From the NCBI GenBank assembly GCA_964458545.1, contig CAYWJF010000037.1:1-15567 (forward strand): DNA of 15,567 nucleotides, written 5' to 3'. Of this stretch, positions 13,752 to 15,567 are shown piece after piece (within the stretch, counting starts at the first letter, position 1; the number at the start of each line of letters is the position of its first letter). Made by a program: the position numbers and the translations under genes. This DNA comes from JAYFNU01 sp964458545. GTDB lineage: Bacteria > Bacillota > Clostridia > Oscillospirales > Ruminococcaceae. The notes under the pieces are model-generated. The model made no database searches, was not told the origin of the DNA, and saw only the letters and a program-made list of their open reading frames with translations.

Positions 13752-14628
13752 CACGCTACTTATTATAGGCGCGGTTATCTTAGTAATAGGACTTATTGTA
13801 GCGGGCTTCGGAATTATCCGCGGCGGCATTAACGCGGCAATAGACCGCTTCCACTACTATCAGGGCAAGGCGGAGGATATCAGTCCCGTTGTAATCGCCG
13901 ACGGCGAGGGAACACAGATAGGTGAGCATTTCACCGAGGCAATAGCAGACGCAGAGATTGATGTTAAGGTAAAGGCCGCGAATATCAGCATAGTTAAGGA
14001 CACCGAAACGTGGGTAGAGGCAAGCGGCTTTAGAGTCGGGCGCCTAAGCTGCGAAGTGGACGGCGACAGCATAAAGCTGAATGACAGCGATTTCGATAAC
14101 GACTGGAGCTCGGTCAGCTTCTCGGCTACAGGTTCAATTAGAGAGACAATTGTAATTCACGTCAACGCCGACAGCATAAAAAGCCTTGACCTTACCCTCG
14201 GCGCCGCCGACCTTCGCGTAGACAACTTTAACGTAACGGACGAATTCAAGATACGCGCCGGCGCGGTCAATCTCGCCGTCAACGGCGGCTCGGCAGACGA
14301 GCTTAGCCTTGAAGTGGGCGCGGGAAACATAGTCTTCAATAACTATAAAGCAAATTACCTTAAAACAGAGCTTGGCGCGTCGGCTATGAGCTATGACGGC
14401 GAGGTAGGCAGCAAGACTAAGATTTCCGTTGGAACAGGCAGCGTAGAGCTGAACGTAGCAGGCAGTAAGGACGATTTCTATATCGAGTCTGACGTGGCGC
14501 TCGGCACCGTTAAAATTGATGGCAAACAGAGTGCGGGCATAGGTGAATTCGATTTCGGCAGCGAGTCAGCGCCGAAGGAGATGGAGCTTGAATGCGGTCT
14601 CGGAGTAATTGAGGTAAATTTAAAATAG
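13732..14628 (+). CDS. DUF4097 beta-strand-repeat protein with N-terminal membrane anchor
   Basis: A 298-residue protein. One membrane helix (about 8-30) is followed by an extracytoplasmic domain built of short beta strands repeating about every 20 residues. Each has a small-residue turn: LTLGAADLRV, IRAGAVNLAV, LEVGAGNIVF, TELGASAMSY, ISVGTGSVEL, SDVALGTVKI and LECGLGVIEV. This is the DUF4097 (putative adhesin/LiaG-like) pattern, expected to fold as a beta solenoid. GGGGAAGGA (13719-13727) supports the start, which lies 20 bases inside the HAAS gene. In this cassette it probably reports on or alters the envelope together with the HAAS protein; the family's molecular role is not established. 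A perfect terminator follows. Confidence 0.9.
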   Translation: MSKRTTNTLLIIGAVILVIGLIVAGFGIIRGGINAAIDRFHYYQGKAEDISPVVIADGEGTQIGEHFTEAIADAEIDVKVKAANISIVKDTETWVEASGFRVGRLSCEVDGDSIKLNDSDFDNDWSSVSFSATGSIRETIVIHVNADSIKSLDLTLGAADLRVDNFNVTDEFKIRAGAVNLAVNGGSADELSLEVGAGNIVFNNYKANYLKTELGASAMSYDGEVGSKTKISVGTGSVELNVAGSKDDFYIESDVALGTVKIDGKQSAGIGEFDFGSESAPKEMELECGLGVIEVNLK

Positions 14629-14640
14629 CCCCCGAAAAAG

Positions 14641-14675
14641 AAAAGAGCTTCGGAATGATTTCCGAAGCTCTTTTT
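14641..14675. terminator. Bidirectional terminator between the PadR cassette and glgA
   Basis: A perfect 15-bp stem (14641-14655 with 14660-14674) closes a TGAT loop. It has Ts on the right for the plus strand and, read on the minus strand, TTTTCTTTTT after the stem for glgA. Confidence 0.9.
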
Positions 14676-14685
14676 GTTTATTAGT

Positions 14686-15567
14686 CTATTTCCAAAGGTC
14701 TAACATCTCATTATAAAGGCCTAAATAGCTTTCCGCCGACTGGGTCCAGCTAAAGTCGCAGGAGAGCGCGCGCTTGACAAGCACCGCCCAATCCTTTGGA
14801 TTTTCGTAAACAGCCTTGGCGCGAAGGCAGGCGTCTAACATATCGTGGGCGTTATAGCTTTTGAAGGTAAAGCCGTTGCCCGCGCCGTCGCCGCTGTCGG
14901 TAACGCTGTCCTTTAATCCGCCCGTTTCGCGTACTATCGGCAGAGTTCCGTAGCGAAGCGCTATCATCTGTGAAAGCCCGCACGGCTCGGATTTAGACGG
15001 CATTAGGAACATATCGGAGCCCGAATAAATCTTGCGGGCAAGCTCTGGGATAAAGCCTATCTTTACGCCGCACATATTCGGGTAGCGGTTCTGGAAATCG
15101 AGGAAACAGTTCTCGTACATATATTCGCCCGAGCCTAAAACCACTACCTTCATGCCGCCTAGGATAATATACTCGAGAACGTGCTTTACAAGGTCAATAC
15201 CCTTGTGCGCGACGAGGCGCGAAACAATGCCGATAATAGGCGCGTCGTTGTTTTCAAGGTGGAAGGTTTCGTTAAGCGCTTTTTTGCAAGCCGCCTTGTT
15301 TTTGGGGGCTTCGAGCGAGTAGTTCGCGGCGATATACGGGTCTGTTTCGGGGTTGTAGGTGTCGGTGTCTATGCCGTTAAGAATACCGCAGAGCTTATAC
15401 TGCTTGTCGCGGAGTATGCCGTCAAGCCCGTGCGCAAACCACGGGTCGAGTATCTCCTGCGCATAGGTGGGGCTTACGGTGTTCACCTTGTCCGAGCACT
15501 CTATCGCGCCCTTTAGGAAGTTAATGCAGCCGCCGTATTCAAGGTCGCTTGCATAGCCCTCGTCTAT
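14686..15567 (-). CDS. glgA: Glycogen synthase, C-terminal part (5' end outside the window)
   Basis: 293 residues of a GT5 glycogen synthase that elongates alpha-1,4-glucan from ADP-glucose; about 180 residues of the usual 475-480 are missing at the amino end. Reading the minus strand from the window edge gives YGGCINFLKGAIECSDKVNT, then VSPTYAQEIL, the hinge region of the family. Next come NGIDTDTYNPETD, IIGIVSRLVAHKGIDLV, VLGSGEYMYE and the donor-site block SKSEPCGLSQMIALRYGTLP with IVRETGGLKDSV, ending with YNAHDM and DFSWTQSAESYLGLY. No internal GTG or ATG should be taken as the start. The ADP-glucose-binding Lys-x-Gly-Gly segment is not in the window. It converges on the PadR cassette at a shared terminator. 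Confidence 0.96.
   Translation of the reverse strand: MDEGYASDLEYGGCINFLKGAIECSDKVNTVSPTYAQEILDPWFAHGLDGILRDKQYKLCGILNGIDTDTYNPETDPYIAANYSLEAPKNKAACKKALNETFHLENNDAPIIGIVSRLVAHKGIDLVKHVLEYIILGGMKVVVLGSGEYMYENCFLDFQNRYPNMCGVKIGFIPELARKIYSGSDMFLMPSKSEPCGLSQMIALRYGTLPIVRETGGLKDSVTDSGDGAGNGFTFKSYNAHDMLDACLRAKAVYENPKDWAVLVKRALSCDFSWTQSAESYLGLYNEMLDLWK

Overview
The window looks like a contig pair from a Bacillota (Clostridia-type) genome, joined by a 100-N scaffold gap at 9815-9914. The reasons are strong AAGGAG/GGAGG ribosome sites with ATG starts, good TTGACA/TATAAT promoters, compact operons separated by hairpin-plus-T terminators, and a Gram-positive-style gene set (PadR-HAAS-DUF4097 cassette, TetR operon, lipoprotein binding protein). 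Base composition is roughly balanced by eye. The species cannot be named from the sequence alone.

Layout. (1) 185-3535: a promoter, a PEBP/YbhB-like cytoplasmic protein, two ABC-2 permeases and their ATPase (COG4587/COG3694/COG4586-type exporter), closed by a perfect 16-bp hairpin terminator. (2) 3615-7519: an autoregulated TetR operon. A TTGACA-17-TAAAAT promoter is followed by a perfect 16-bp palindromic operator, then TetR, a flavin-reductase-like protein with a C-terminal domain resembling PCP_red, an NmrA-type atypical SDR, a DUF1295/steroid-5-alpha-reductase-like membrane enzyme and an unrecognised six-helix membrane protein. (3) 7576-8374: a small protein with a UVR-like helical hairpin, overlapping yqgF/ruvX, ending in a terminator shared with a convergent P-loop kinase-like gene (8349-8861, minus). 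(4) 8891-9814: divergent extended -10 promoters and a PAP2 phosphatase cut by the gap. (5) 9915-12436: a minus-strand ABC importer (lipoprotein binding protein plus permease; its ATPase is not visible and may be in the gap), divergent from a Crp/Fnr regulator. A GTTGC-N4-GCAAC dyad sits in the shared intergenic region at about -40.5 from the importer promoter. (6) 12487-14675: PadR, HAAS/DUF1700 and DUF4097 genes overlapping one another, driven by a perfect consensus promoter embedded in a perfect 15-5-15 palindrome. (7) 14686-15567: the C-terminal part of glycogen synthase (glgA, minus), running off the window.

The window is mainly a series of small regulator-plus-target modules: TetR with a reductase operon, Crp/Fnr with an importer, PadR with an envelope-associated membrane cassette. 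In each, the candidate operator can be read directly next to the regulator. The least explained system is the TetR operon, a putative reductive pathway for a hydrophobic substrate that combines a soluble flavoprotein, an NAD(P)-binding protein and two membrane proteins. No CRISPR array, tRNA, rRNA, insertion sequence or phage gene was seen.
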